A stretch of 64,000 bases of DNA from Phoronis australis (lineage: Eukaryota > Phoronida > Phoronidae). Location: assembly GCA_002633005.1 (NCBI GenBank), contig NMRA01000974.1, forward strand, positions 18,121 through 82,120. Reading direction: 5' to 3'. This document shows positions 33,748 through 46,049 of the stretch, piece after piece; position 1 is the stretch's first letter, and each line of letters begins with the position of its first letter. Both the position numbers and the translations under genes were made by a program. Under the pieces are notes generated by a model. The model did not search any database and was not told the DNA's origin. It saw only the letters and a program-made list of their open reading frames with translations.

Positions 33748-36700
33748 TTAGTTAACTCGGATATCATCGTTTACCTTTTCAATGGGAAGAAACTTTTGAC
33801 TTCCCCAGTAAGTAGACAAGTCGCAGAATGCCGGAGCCGGTAGGTTGGTCATCAGAGTAAAGCTGGATAAGAACGCCCACCTTCGGACGGGACTTTCATT
33901 ACTTCCGCTTCGGTGCAGCAGGTTAGAATGGAAAAAGAGTGCGTCACCTACGGAAGATTTGGAGGTGACTGCTCTGTAAGATTGAGTAAGAGACTGCAAT
34001 AACCAAGGTTGTATTTTGCTATCTCTTAACATTATGGATCCCATCATTTCGAGAGAGCGCCAACCCTGCCTCTTAAAACTTTTCACTGATGTTACATCAA
34101 ATTCAAGGAGGGGGCCAATGCTAGCGGTGAGAATCGGCAATTAACGTTTCAGAATGAATTAATTGGAAATATTTCCCATTCGAGGTTTGATTCGTAATCA
34201 GCATCGAGTACTGACAAGGCTGTCTACTATGAGTAGGCAATGAGACCGGGGCTTAGTTCCGTAGATGCAAGAATCTCGGGAATAAATCTTGTGCAATCAC
34301 GCGATTCCTTGTAATGCATAGAGATATCTCGTAAAGACTTGCGTGATTTTGCGTTTTCACGAGTGTATTGCGTCTAAAAAGATGTTTTGTTTCTCTAGTC
34401 AACAAGAGTTTGCTGTCCTACGCAACCAGACGAATTGCAGTGACTCAGAAGCCATGTTTACCTGACTTTTTAAAAATATTTTTAGCAATACCTGATAAAC
34501 ATTGGTGTGCGGCGAAGGAGACTTCGCTGTCTCTTTTAGGTGAATTACAATTTTTTTAACGAGATCACAAATCCTCGAATCATTGCAACACCAGTCCAAG
34601 TCATCCCGAGTCATTTGATAAACGATGTGTTGTTTACTGCGTGGCCACTGGAGACACAGTAGGCCATTCCTTTCCCCCCGGGTTCATTGCAAAAAGTCCT
34701 AATTCAGTCGAAAATTGTTTCAATTTTGAGTTCGGACCCCCTTTTCATTGCAAAGTGACTCAATGTTGCTTCTCTTTTCAGCAATTCTCCGAGACTAGAC
34801 TGATGTAGCCTACTCTGGCTCGTGATTGGGTCATAGAGGTTACAGAGTGGTCCCTCCGTCACACTAATAAATGCGGAAATAACCCACGTGACTTTCCAAG
34901 CAAGGAAATCAATACAATCAGGAACTTGATTGGATTTTCAGCTTACATGAAGCCAAGTGGGCGTTGGGGGCCAGAATGAGTGTATCAGTCACTCTCCCCG
35001 GCAAGTCGCTAACAACTTCACGTTTGTTCCCCTGTTGAATACTTCTGGCTAAGCCAGTCGGCGTGTTTACTCTGTTCACGGGAATTCGTCATCAGGGCTT
35101 ATTNAGCGGCTTCACGGGCAATAAAATGTAATCGACCGAATAGATTCGTCGACCACAGATTTACCCTGTGGTTTTTCCGCTTGATCCCAGACCGCCCCGA
35201 GTTGCTCCAGCAGCCAACTCGGGGCGGTCTCTCACGAGGGTTTAGCGTTATGTCTCGTTGTATTTTCGACAAAACGATATTGTTTCCAAAAAGAAACACA
35301 GAGTTTGCCCCTATTGCCTGGAAGTGGTCCTACCTGGTTGCATCTCAACGTCCATTAACGGAAGTGATTTCTCTAGCTCTTTGACACGCATGGGCTCTGC
35401 TTGTCTCTGGGCACCAACATACACGTGATCTATCCGGCCGCATTTGTGAGAACCCCTCAATACCTTAACGACACATCGAAAAACCAGAACATTATGTGCT
35501 GAACATTTTGCAGTGTTAAGAAAGAAGTTATTTTTGATATCTCTTACATTAATGGGACACTTCCACAATAGGCAACTCTAGATGACCATATAAACCGAGA
35601 TTACTTAGAACACGGAATACATGTAGGCCTTAGTCTCAAATGTCTTCATACCAACGATAGAAAACAATGTAGAGCCACAAGCGGGACCATTTAAGGTTTG
35701 TCAAGTAAAATGAGTGTTAAAATGTCATCAATTTTGACAAAATTGGTAAACACTTTCATGACTGGCCAACTTCGACATCGCTTTGACTCGTTTGGGCTAT
35801 ATAATGGCTAGGAATACTGTGTAGTTAATAAGTTTATTTCATCGATAATTTCAATGTTTAGGATACATCTGAATTGATTTAAGGCTCGATTTGGTGACAT
35901 GCTGCTTACCAATGCGACCTCTCAGATTTTGTTTGGCGACCTGTTAAAAATCCTAAGTCCCCGATCAAAGCAGATTTTTTGTAACAGAACGTGAACTTGC
36001 GGGTGCCGCAACAGCGTTCTTTTGGTCACGGACTAGAAAGAGCACGCTGTAGGGCTACCACAAATGGGGTTCCCTTGTTTTGGCGAGCTTATTTCCCATT
36101 TGGCCAGTTGATGCTCTGCCTTATGAGGTACAAAGGGTCGAGCCCTGTGATTACTTGTTGATTTCAATTGACTTTTCTCACAGTCCTTGAAAAGTCTTAG
36201 TAATTTTGAAACACAAGCACTCCTTCAAAGGATAATAGTAAAATACATTATTCCGGATATTTCCTACTACAAATTCATCACTTCAATTTAATGTCGCAAT
36301 CATCGTTCGATTCGTGGTTTCAATGGTCAAATTCAAGTCGGTGGCGTCATGCCCAGATACAGATTGGGTTACACAAAATATAATAACATGCTATATAGCC
36401 AAAGACTAGATAGCTGTTCTTAAAGGAGCATGCCACCCAAAAAGTAACCTAATTTGTATCAATTTAAATTGAGTAGTTCTACTCCATAACGACACGTACG
36501 GTTGCGTTACCTGACACCTGACGTCAGACGGAGGTGTTGAAATTATCCAATGACGTCATCGGTTTCACCCGCAGTCTGTTCAGCAGCTCACAACACGGGT
36601 TACTGGTGTCAGCTTATCGCTTGAAGTCATCGTTTAACACCAATAAATCATCAAACTTCGATGCAAAACCATTAAAACACACCGAATTCTTATAAAAGCG

Positions 36701-39700
36701 TGTTGTTTCATTTCGCTCTTACGGATTTATTGGTATTTGGACACACCGTAGCCTACAAAGTTCGGCAGGCCAATAAAGTCCGTAGCAGAAGTTTGGGGTC
36801 GGACTAGATAATTTCGAAGTATTTTCCGTGAGATGCAGACAGGAGAACCTAGATCTGTGTTGTTTAGACTTGTGATTTTTTGAGTTCTAAACACAAAACG
36901 CTTGTTAGCCTAGCCAGTGGCTCGGAGTACGATCAGAGGCCCGTCGCGGCCGGTCGCCGGGATTGACTCGTTATCCCCGCCAGTGGCTCGGAAACTGATC
37001 GGACATCAAGAACATAAACCAGCCAAAATTCAGTGGAAACTAAACTTCCAGTCAAAAAATACTATATTAGTGAGCCCAAGTAATGTGCTCCTGATTATGT
37101 TGGTGAATTAGCCACGAAACTGCAAATCTACTTACTACCGGGTTTCGCTTTGGCCACAGCACCGTCAAGGCAAAAGTTGTACATTGACAATAATTATTTG
37201 AGTAATGTAAATGTAAATAAAGATTCCCTTAACACCTGGCCGTGGGATGAAAATTGAGTTGTTTCACAACAGTTTCTGCCAGCAAACACTAAATTAGCAT
37301 GACCTCACACGGCCTAGGTGTCCCGTCAATTAGTTTTATTGCACCTAAAGCCGGTAACGCAGTGATTTATTCATTGCTGGCTTCTCAAATCATTTGCACT
37401 CACGAACACTCCAAAGGCATTACAAGTTGCATCTAATGATACAGACTTTGTTTCAGTTTTATATAAGTATTGGTTAGGGTGAGAATAATTCATTTTGAAA
37501 CAGAACGCTCAGTAATAAGCGCCAACATGGCAACTCGCAATCCCGACTTAGGACGAGCTAGAGCTCATCAGTCCCGACTTCGCGGGTGGATCGTTAAGTT
37601 TTACCTGGGAGTAATGATATTGGTCCTAGGTTTTACAGGCTATCAATTCGAAAAAGAATACAGTGATGAAGAAATACTAGAGAGGCGCCGTGAACAAGCT
37701 CAGACAACTGAACGTATGGAGTTATTTGGTAAGCCAGCATTCGTCAGGCACGGTCGATTCGTCTGCAGGCCAGAGACACGGAGATGTTTCACGGCCTCAT
37801 ATACTTGCTATTTACAGCGTACATTTCATTCTTCACTACCATGAGCCACTTCCTAAGCATTTCGGACTCTCGAGGAAGTAAAAAAAAACGTTATACCCGC
37901 TTTCCTCGAAGCTGCTTAGTTCGGACAAGCGAGATCGATGCACCGCAACATAGCGGCATTCACTCTGCATATGAACCACTGACGTCGCTAGCGTCGTTTC
38001 TCACCTTCCTCACAGGTTAACGCGACACCTCTTGGCAAGGTAAGGTCGACCGTATGCGAGGCGATGTGGATATAGACCGATTAAGACGGCTAAAATGACT
38101 AATTAAATCGGGTGGCATTCTCCTTTAAGTCGGAAGTGTAACGTCAAGTTACAGCACACTACTAGTCAAGAGTAAAAGTGACAAAGGTCATCACAAACTG
38201 CGACTCCAGTCAGGCACGGTACCTGTTCTAAGATACTTGAGATAGGTACTCATTCGACGACTATTAAGCGTTGTGAAACGAAAGTATCTTTCGAGTGACC
38301 CAATTTCTAATAATTTCTGGAGCGCAAAACATCGTAGGCCCAGTTTCATTCACGGTATTTTGAAACATTGGGAAAGTTCGTTTCAACAATTTGATAATCC
38401 AACCGTAATAGTTTCACCTGTAAGCATCCGTTCATTTTTGTACACGGGTCAAGCGCAATGAAAACTGTCAACATGTCCGGGATAAGAAACCCGTTGTCGT
38501 ACCAGTATCTGAAATAATAAAATACAGTGTTAATCCGGGTACCTTGGTCTATCCACATTAAGTTTTCTGAGACATGCCTACTCCATATCAAGAATTCCAT
38601 GGTCTAATAAGTTAAAATTTCACATTGCTTCATGAGGGGACCTATATTGAACTGTAGCTTAATTTTAACTGGGCTGACTGGTAAGCTTACCCGTAGTCTT
38701 GATGCCACACGTGCTGCCCTCCCACGGCTGCATCTTTCATCATCAGCTTTGTGGCGTAATGAGATACCGTGCCGCCAAGGAGCTACAAAGGCACGTTACT
38801 AACTAGACAAAAGCACATTCGAGTGTCAACAAAGCCTCTCAACAGTACACGGGGTAACTGAGGCATCTTCGTTTTGATACACAAATTCAAAAATAGGCAG
38901 TGTGTTGGTAGCTAGTCTTTTGCTCTCATTTATCCTCAACACTACTTTTTCTCAAGGTAAACCACAATTTTCCTACGAAATTACTTCTTGTATGATGAAC
39001 CAAGCTTTTTCTTATATCAGCGTTCTTTTATTCATACAGTTACTCGTGAAAAAGAAAGATCCAGTAAAGGGTAGTAAGAACATTTGTGATGTTCGTGAGT
39101 AATAAAAACTGTTCACCCTCAAATGGGAAACTATTTCATCTCCGTAACCCAGACGTTTCATAAAAAATTCACATTAATCTACACAGAGTGTCTCCAGAAC
39201 TCTACTTACACTTCAGTACAACGCCTGGAATTCAAATTCAGTTCCCGTTGGCCAGACTCTGAGCCTACTGTATAGTAGGTATACTTTGCTGTGAAAGTAG
39301 GCGCGTGAGTTGTCACGTGGCCTTCATGCACGTGTATGGCAGGTAAACTCAGTTTTTTGGAAAACGAACATTTATTGTGCAAATCTTACAGGAAACTAAA
39401 AAAACGTTGAAGAAATGCAAAGTCAGGTTAAAAGACGCTTTCACAAAGATTCACCAATATTTGTTTCGGTCACCTTTTGAATTTAAACCAGTTATCTTGT
39501 TCATAAAACATTAAACAAATTTTTGAGAAATCGTGTACATTAGACAAGCTACAAATTACTACCAGAAAAGATGAACGTCAGTCTAAACTCTAGTTTTTGT
39601 TACTTCGAGTTGAAAAGTATCAAGCTCAAATTTCATAGCATGCGCACACCCAGCCTAAAAATGTGGGAAGTGCTCGAATTTTTGAGAACGTGGACCTTTT

Positions 39701-42700
39701 GCTAAAAAAATAAAAAACGGGGTATGTTCAGAGCTACGAATTGTGCATTCGCCGAATTTTGGTAGTTCCTGTCATTTTAGTGAGCTTTTGTCTTGTTTTC
39801 TACTTTTTCCGACATTTTGAATCTCTGAGGCGGACATTTTTGCCCCCTTCGCCAGACAGAGGGTTGGACTTGTTCGAGCCCCTCAAGCCCCCCCAAGGGT
39901 GTGCGTATGACGTACTAAGGTTTTCATGTTGATCGATACATACTTGACTAGTATTTCACCAGATGGCGTAGTTACAGAGGGTATCACAATAAAATGTCTA
40001 TACTAAACCTGTTCGGACGTAGAGGCCACTTTCTCACAACGCGCCACCATTCCTGTGATGTCATTTCCGGGATATTTCCATAAGCACATTCTGAATTTTT
40101 TTCCGAATCCATCGTCGAGCTACAATCACAACAGATGCGAAACAATGACACTTGCGTGCATTACGCAGTGAATGAATTAGTTCAACAGGAACATGTTCAG
40201 ATTGATTTAGTTTTCAAATTACACTAAGCGCTACATCTCATTTCCCTAAAGGCAACTACTATGCTTCTCACCGGTTGCGATTATAATAGGAACTTACCAA
40301 ACAGAGCCCAGACTTATGTAGTCGGCCTCTTTTGCTTGGCTATTAGTGGGGAACGGAGATGAGTGTCAGCATTAACCGCTGCTTGTCCGTGGCAACATTC
40401 TTTTCCGCTAATTTTAGACACTGTGGATTATAAAAACTAAACCAGGCATTACAAAAACTGACTGAACTTTTTCATAGCTTGAACGACGAAAATCGTTAAC
40501 TACACCAAAAGAAAGTAACGCGCATTACAACTGCAGTTCATGTGTCTCAACCTCTAATGTGTAAGCTGCCTGAGCAACAGAATGGGACAACGTGACTTGT
40601 GTACAGCACCATTTATCAGAGTAAAGTGACCTTAGTACCCCCAAATATACATTGTTATTTGAATGGGAAGCGCTTCATGTAGAAATTCATGACTTCGACT
40701 TTACCCCCGCGTGGGACCACAGATAGACTCTTTACCTATCTTATGCATCCGGGCAGATGGGCATGAGCTGTCACGTGACCCCTCTTGCGGCATTTTCATT
40801 GCCCATTTCCTGAGATGATGCATTTTTACGTATCGTTTACACATCGTCATTGTTATGTATTGTACTTTGTCATAACCATATTGCCCATGTTTGCCTACTA
40901 TTAGTCTCCTTTCCGTCGCTGGGAACAAAAAGTGGGACTTACCTATTCACATAAGATACCGTAGTTATATCGAACACACAAGGTTAAATAGCTAATCTAT
41001 AGTAATTGCCAAAAACTTGAGGTATGACTCGTCCAGGTTTAGCCCATGCCTGGCTTAACACCCACACCCTGTTTCTTAGATTCTTAATTTAAGCGCCCTG
41101 GGCAGTAGGCCTACGGTATAACACGAATTTCTGTACTAGGCATTATTGGATTAGACAAGAGACCGTAGGCCAGTTCGGAACAAAATTTTCTCCATATGAA
41201 TGATTTTTATCAGTTCCTTAGTGATGGCACGGTGTTTCTGACCAATCAGCTATATTTATCCCAATGTTTCTGACTACAACTAACAGTGTCTTGTGAAGTT
41301 ACAGGTTGGTTCTCAGTCAACTTGATGCTCAACAAGAGCGTTGAAATGCGCCCACGAATGTATCGCAAATGGTGTGCTTTTAGGATTATTTATTTGTATC
41401 ATAAAATGGCCACTGGATTGCGCAAAAACGTACAATCCATCCAAAAATGGGAACATGCCATATTTCATAAAAATCTGTCAAGGAACTTCAGAGAAACAAA
41501 GGAAAACAGAACAAAATGAAATTGCCACTTGTGGGCACAGCGTCCTTTCCATCCGCCTGAAAGTCGTCGTCTATTATCTTCATACAAATTCACTTACTAA
41601 ATTTAATATAGATCCTGCAGTGGGTTTTGGAGATACAGCTACGAGCGCAAAACAAAACATAACTACCACTAGGAGGCGCCAAAGTAGTCAGTCACCATCA
41701 TCAAACGTCCTCTTCACACTGAAAACATGTACGCCAATTTTCAAAACCATCCCTAGAACGATTTGGTTCATCGAGGGGTGGACGCCAAACACAAGATTTG
41801 AAAACACCAAAAATGGCCACCAGGTGGTGCAAAATACCTCGTTTCCATCCAAAACAGGATGATAGCGTCCTCTCACCAATAGATGCCTATATTCAAAATT
41901 TTATGAAAATCTGTTGAGGACCTTTGAAGATACAGACTCTGGTAAACGTAAAAAACTAAAATTGCCACTAGGGGGCACACCAGAAGTCAGATCTGTCCGA
42001 AAGTCGTCGTCGTCCATTGTCAACATCATGTAAATACACTTGCTAAATTAAGTAAAGATCCTGCAAACGGTTTAATAGATATAGTCATGAGCGCAAAAAA
42101 AACACGAAACTGCCACTAGGAGGCGCTACAGTAGTCGAACTCGTCGAAAAATCGTCGTCAGCAGTCGACTTCATAGTAAAAGCATACAAGCAAATTTTCA
42201 CAATTATCCTGAAAGCCGTTTGGTTGATAGACGAGTGGACGCGAAAAACAGACTCGAAAACAATAAAAATGGCCACTAGGTGGCGCAAACTAGGTCGAAT
42301 CCATCTGAAAACGGAGAGATAGTGTCACCTCATTAACAGATGCCTATATGCCAAATTTTATGAAAATACGTTGAGGACCTTTGAACATACAGAGGTAAAC
42401 GTAAAAAAAAAATAAAATTGCCACTAAGAGGCACACCAGTAGTCAGATCCGTTTGAAAGTCGTCGTCCTCCGGTGTGAACATCATATAAATACACTTACT
42501 AAATTTAGTTAAGCATGATCCTGCGAACGGTTTAGGGGATACAGCCATAGGCGTTAAAAAACAAAACTGCCACTAGAAGGCGCCACAGTAGTCGAAGTCG
42601 TCGGAAAATCATCGTCAGCCGTCCACTTTATAGTAAGAACCTATATGCCAATTTTCACAATCATCCTTTGAGCAGTTTGGTTGATAGAGGGGTGGACGCA

Positions 42701-44750
42701 AAAAAACAGACTCGCAAACAGAAAAAAATGGCCACTAGGTGGCGCAAACCACATCAACTCCATCTGAAAACGGGAGCATAGCGTCATCTCACTAATAGGT
42801 GCCTATATACCAAATTTTATGAAAATCCGTTCAGGACTTTTGAAGAGACAGAGGTAAACGTAAAAAACTAAAATTGCCTCTAGGGGTACATCGGTAGTCG
42901 GATCCGTCCGAAAGTTCGCTCATGCCGTCCCATTTACAGAAGGAACACATGTGCAAAATTTCATGAACATACGTCAAGGCGTTTCATGGAAATAGAGCAG
43001 CGGACGCCGGACGCCGGACGGACGGACGCCGGACGGACGGATGGAGATAACGGCATAATGCGTCAACATATAAATATGTGGGTGCATAAAAACAACTGAC
43101 ATCAAACTCGTTCTCATCTTTGTACAGATGGAAAATGTGAGAGCAGGGATGTGCGATCGGAGGACACAATACACTCGCGAAGCAGTTGTGGCGAGAAATC
43201 TCCGGTCATGGCATTACGACTAATTCAACCATCCAATCTCACTGACCAATCACTACAGTGGCCGCCATTCAGTAAGGGTTGCTAGTGAGTTCTCGCGCAA
43301 ATATACACGTGAAAACTCGAGTGATCTTGCCTTTGCGACTTTTCCGCGTTTACAGCCGAATACATCCTGATTTTGTAGCGATAAGTTGTCTCATTTAGAA
43401 GTTATGACATCGTCAACTAAAAGTGTTTTGTGTCTATAATGAAAACAGACCGGTGACTGGAATATGGAATATTATGCCGCGAACTCGATCCAGTAATACC
43501 GTACACGCGTACAATAAGGCCCAAAGCGCGAAGCATAATTATGCATTTTACTGAAAGTTAATTTAAAACCAAAAAGGAGCGCATTGTTAAGATACGATGA
43601 TAAAGGTTGACGGCGTTGACGTGTTTTCAATGTAAAGATTAACAATTTAAAGGGCTACTAAGTAGGCCTACGTCTGTCCGTTTTCCTAAAGGAGACTGGC
43701 AGACTTGAAAACTTTCTTCACGAGGAGCCACAATTGGGCTCTCGTGCTTTTGCTCAGGTGTTTTCTGCAATGGGCCCAACCATGAGGCCTGCGCACGTCT
43801 GATGCACCGCAAATGACATCAGACCACCTGCACTGTTTTTTAAGTACGCCTACGGACAAAACTTGTGCACAAAGACTCACTTGCGCCTATAAGAGAACCT
43901 TTAATGTATGCGCCTCTGCCTGCGAACACTTTCGCAAACCCGATACAGCTCATTCGCAGGCGTAAGGACCTAAATATGGGGACAGATCATCTCTTGAATT
44001 CAGTTGCTTCATAAGAGTTTTTGATACACTATTGAAACAAGATTAAGTACATACCTTGTAAGCATGCTTTGCTATACCTTCGTCATTTTCCACGGCCTCG
44101 AGAAGTTTCATCGTTTCATTTAGGGTAAAAAGCTCCCTAAAGTAAATAAATTCGAGAAGCCGATGACAGCCGATATAGATCTTACCGTCCGTAAAATTGA
44201 AAATCCTTTCACCTGGTACTTCACCCCTCCCCCCTCCCCTCATGACCCAAATGAGCGACCCAGCCTGTTTCATATCACCTAGTGCTTCGTCAATAGACCG
44301 CTGACGTTATCAAGAGTCTTCTAATCACGAGCGCCTGACCTAAACTGGGCAACAAATTACGAAAAAACAATGACTTTAATTTACGGCAATAAAGCACTGG
44401 TTGAAGTGATTGCGGTATAAGTTTTACAAAATGATGTTACTTTATTCAACTTGTTGACCAATATTTCAATCGGGACGGAGGGGTTCATATATTCATCCTG
44501 GTAGATAACTGGCGTGCGAGTCGTGATTCATATCGATATCCGCACAGCTGTCACGGTCTTCTAGTACTGAGGGCATAAACGAGAACAACTGGTCCGCCAG
44601 GCAGTGCTTAGTTCAAACTAAGGTGCAAGAAGCCTACCTGACGAGAATAAAACCATTCTGTTTAAATGCAGCTTTTACGGCTGGAGTGACCTCGAATGAG
44701 TCGTTGTACACCAGTACTGTAAGAGTACCATATGACAATAAATCACGCAT
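33748..44750 (-). CDS. phytanoyl-CoA dioxygenase (PhyH) family enzyme, six exons located
   Basis: Fe(II)/2-oxoglutarate-dependent oxygenase of the PhyH family; substrate unknown. Exons: 44638-44750, 44055-44136, 38691-38782, 38418-38508, 35334-35463, 33748-33947, all with GT-AG borders and matching phases except that about 35 residues expected between exons 2 and 3 are missing (one phase-0 exon not found). The located exons total 708 bases (235 residues). The protein starts [19 protein letters not shown], then [21 protein letters not shown]. Exon 3 has [11 protein letters not shown] and the iron-binding HQD; exon 4 [19 protein letters not shown]; exon 5 [13 protein letters not shown]; exon 6 [17 protein letters not shown], supplying the distal His, then RRWAFLSSF. 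Introns are filled with repeats. The start ATG is the first in frame. Marine invertebrates commonly have many such paralogues. Confidence 0.93.
35190..35229. repeat. 15-bp perfect GC-rich hairpin
   Basis: GACCGCCCCGAGTTG (35190-35204) pairs perfectly with 35215-35229 across a 10-base loop, in the last PhyH intron. It is 86 bases from an N at 35104, so a sequencing difficulty nearby is plausible. Confidence 0.85.
36424..38124. mobile_element. TTAA-flanked DNA element (Kolobok- or piggyBac-like termini)
   Basis: Flanked by TTAA on both sides (36420-36423, 38125-38128). Left end AGGAGCATGCCACCC and right end (reverse complement) AGGAGAATGCCACCC are inverted repeats; weaker similarity continues inward (TACGGT, TTACC, GAGGTGT). 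TTAA duplication with a purine start is known for Kolobok and piggyBac elements. No transposase is seen. The left part carries CRE-like sites (TGACGTCA at about 36519 and 36552) next to CCAAT; the right part carries an exon-like frame at 37527. It lies in the intron between PhyH exons 4 and 5. Confidence 0.75.
37527..37728 (+). CDS. exon-like frame for a small single-pass membrane protein, unrecognised
   Basis: ATG in strong context (GCCAACATGG) starts [19 protein letters not shown], followed by a clear transmembrane segment ([18 protein letters not shown], residues about 24-41) and a highly charged tail ([19 protein letters not shown]). A consensus donor TTTG|GTAAGC follows at 37729 in phase 1 after 67 codons. 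The design (short basic N-terminus, one helix, acidic/basic tail) is like small mitochondrial inner-membrane assembly factors or SMIM proteins, but I do not recognise it. It lies inside the TTAA element and antisense to the PhyH intron. No second exon was identified. Confidence 0.45.
39641..39910. mobile_element. MITE-like dispersed element, copy 3
   Basis: Same family as 25030-25280, to which it is closest: ACACCCAGCC left, GTGCTCGAATTTTTGAGAA, GAATTGTGCATTCGCCGAAT, GAGGCGGACATTTTTGCCC and AAGGGTGTGCG right. It lies in the PhyH intron between exons 2 and 3. Confidence 0.8.
41290..43090 (+). repeat. higher-order repeat array B with CTCF-core-like motifs
   Basis: Same family and orientation as array A, 33 kb away, in a PhyH intron. 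Cores at about 41666 (i), 41816 (ii), 41963 (iii), 42113 (i), 42271 (ii), 42419 (iii), 42570 (i), 42730 (ii) and 42877 (iii) give three complete i-ii-iii units with periods 447 and 457 bases, preceded by a diverged leader. Sites at 42270-42288 and 42729-42747 (TGGCCACTAGGTGGCGCAA) are near-perfect CTCF consensus matches. The array ends in a GGACGCCGGACGGACGG tract and CATATAAATATGTGGG at about 43067. A long open frame crossing 41341-41862 is a by-product. Confidence 0.92.
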
Positions 44751-44756
44751 AATCAA

Positions 44757-44775
44757 CCAGTGGCGGATTTGAAAG
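44757..44775. mobile_element. isolated hAT-type terminal sequence
   Basis: CCAGTGGCGGATTTGAAAG resembles the terminus of the hAT-like element at 46489-46654. The other end is not found; it lies a few bases upstream of the PhyH start codon, so it would fall in the promoter or 5' leader. Confidence 0.35.
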
Positions 44776-46049
44776 AGTAAAGGGCAATTAAACAGGGTTG
44801 CCGACCTTCATGTTTAATTAAAAACCCACTAAGAATTGGCAGGTGGTAGACCCTCAGCCGCAGTGGCCCTGGATCGCGACCACTGGCTTGAACAGTGAGT
44901 TAGTTTCCGAAAAATGTGGAGGGAGTTTGACCACTGCAAAGCTTTCCGGGAATCGATCGGCGTGAAGCCATCAGCTCGCTGATCCCCTACGTGCCTAGCC
45001 AGCATGCAGGTATCACGTAGTGACACGAGCTTTAGCATTGGTTGATGTAACCTCAGTAGTCATTGGTTAGCTTTACAACACAGTGAAAAATGGCGGTTTT
45101 GTTAGTGTTGTCATGCAACTGAGTGGCGTCGCAGCAACTATTTCGTTTCTGCAGTGATGTTTAATAGCCACGTGCTTGAAGCACGTACATGTACAAAAAC
45201 ACATCTGGCCGATTTAACGGCCTGTTATTCATTCTGTGTGAATACAGGACAGTATCGTAAACAAAAGTCATCGACAGTAGAAAGATGCACTCCCGCGAAA
45301 AGGCGCAACCACAATTTCTAGGATTCACCGATTTGTCTGCCCAGCAGACCACCGTGATTTTCATAAACTGCAGCCCATCAGTCATGGGAGTTTGTTTGCG
45401 TAAAGCGCTGCCTGTTGAGAATTCGACTAGCCAATCAGAAACCCCGGTGTAAAAACATTTCCCGAAGTGATACCTGCGTGCTGGCGCGGCTACCGCCCCA
45501 CCTAGCGGCTCGCAGAGAACCAGCGAGGAGCCATCAGTAGCCAGCCTTCGCGAAGGTGATGGCTAAGAATGTCGACGGTTTAGTTAATTAAAATCTGCGT
45601 GCTCGTTGAATGTCTTGTGGAGCCGTTGTTCAGTAATGCATTCAGTAAACAAGTAACACGACGCGCGTGATGGCCTGACCTGACGTAGGTTACGACACGT
45701 CAGTGACCCCGACCCAGTGACCAGCGCCGGCAGCTCAATGGCTTTGTAGCACCAACAATGCCCTTGGAAATCCGAATGGCTAATCACAGTTTAAAAATCC
45801 CTTGCAGTCGCCAATAACAATGACCACTTTATCAGAATTTGTGAGACGAACCTGACTCGTCCTTGGCCTCCATCTGTACAAAGAATTCTTTCGACTGGAA
45901 TCGAATGATAACTATATCATGTCCATGATTACTAGTGAGGTCAATACCTGCCAAGGTGGCAAGTTCGAAGTTCAGGTTCAGATTATTCTGAAATGCTGGA
46001 GACTCCTCTCGGGGTATATGAGAATTACTGTACAGTGGCGTGGAACTCT
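44776..46049. other. upstream region of PhyH gene, no further gene
   Basis: No convincing frame. It should hold the PhyH promoter. A CACCTAGCGGCTCG word at about 45498 partly resembles the repeat-family core in reverse, without neighbouring homology. Confidence 0.4.

Noticed and set aside
40280-40350. minus-strand 42-base candidate for the missing PhyH exon
   Set aside because: It has an AG before and GTAAGT after and the right phase, but its 14 residues do not resemble the family segment and it is too short.
41341-41862. 173-codon open frame on the plus strand
   Set aside because: It lies wholly inside repeat array B and translates repeat units; no protein character.
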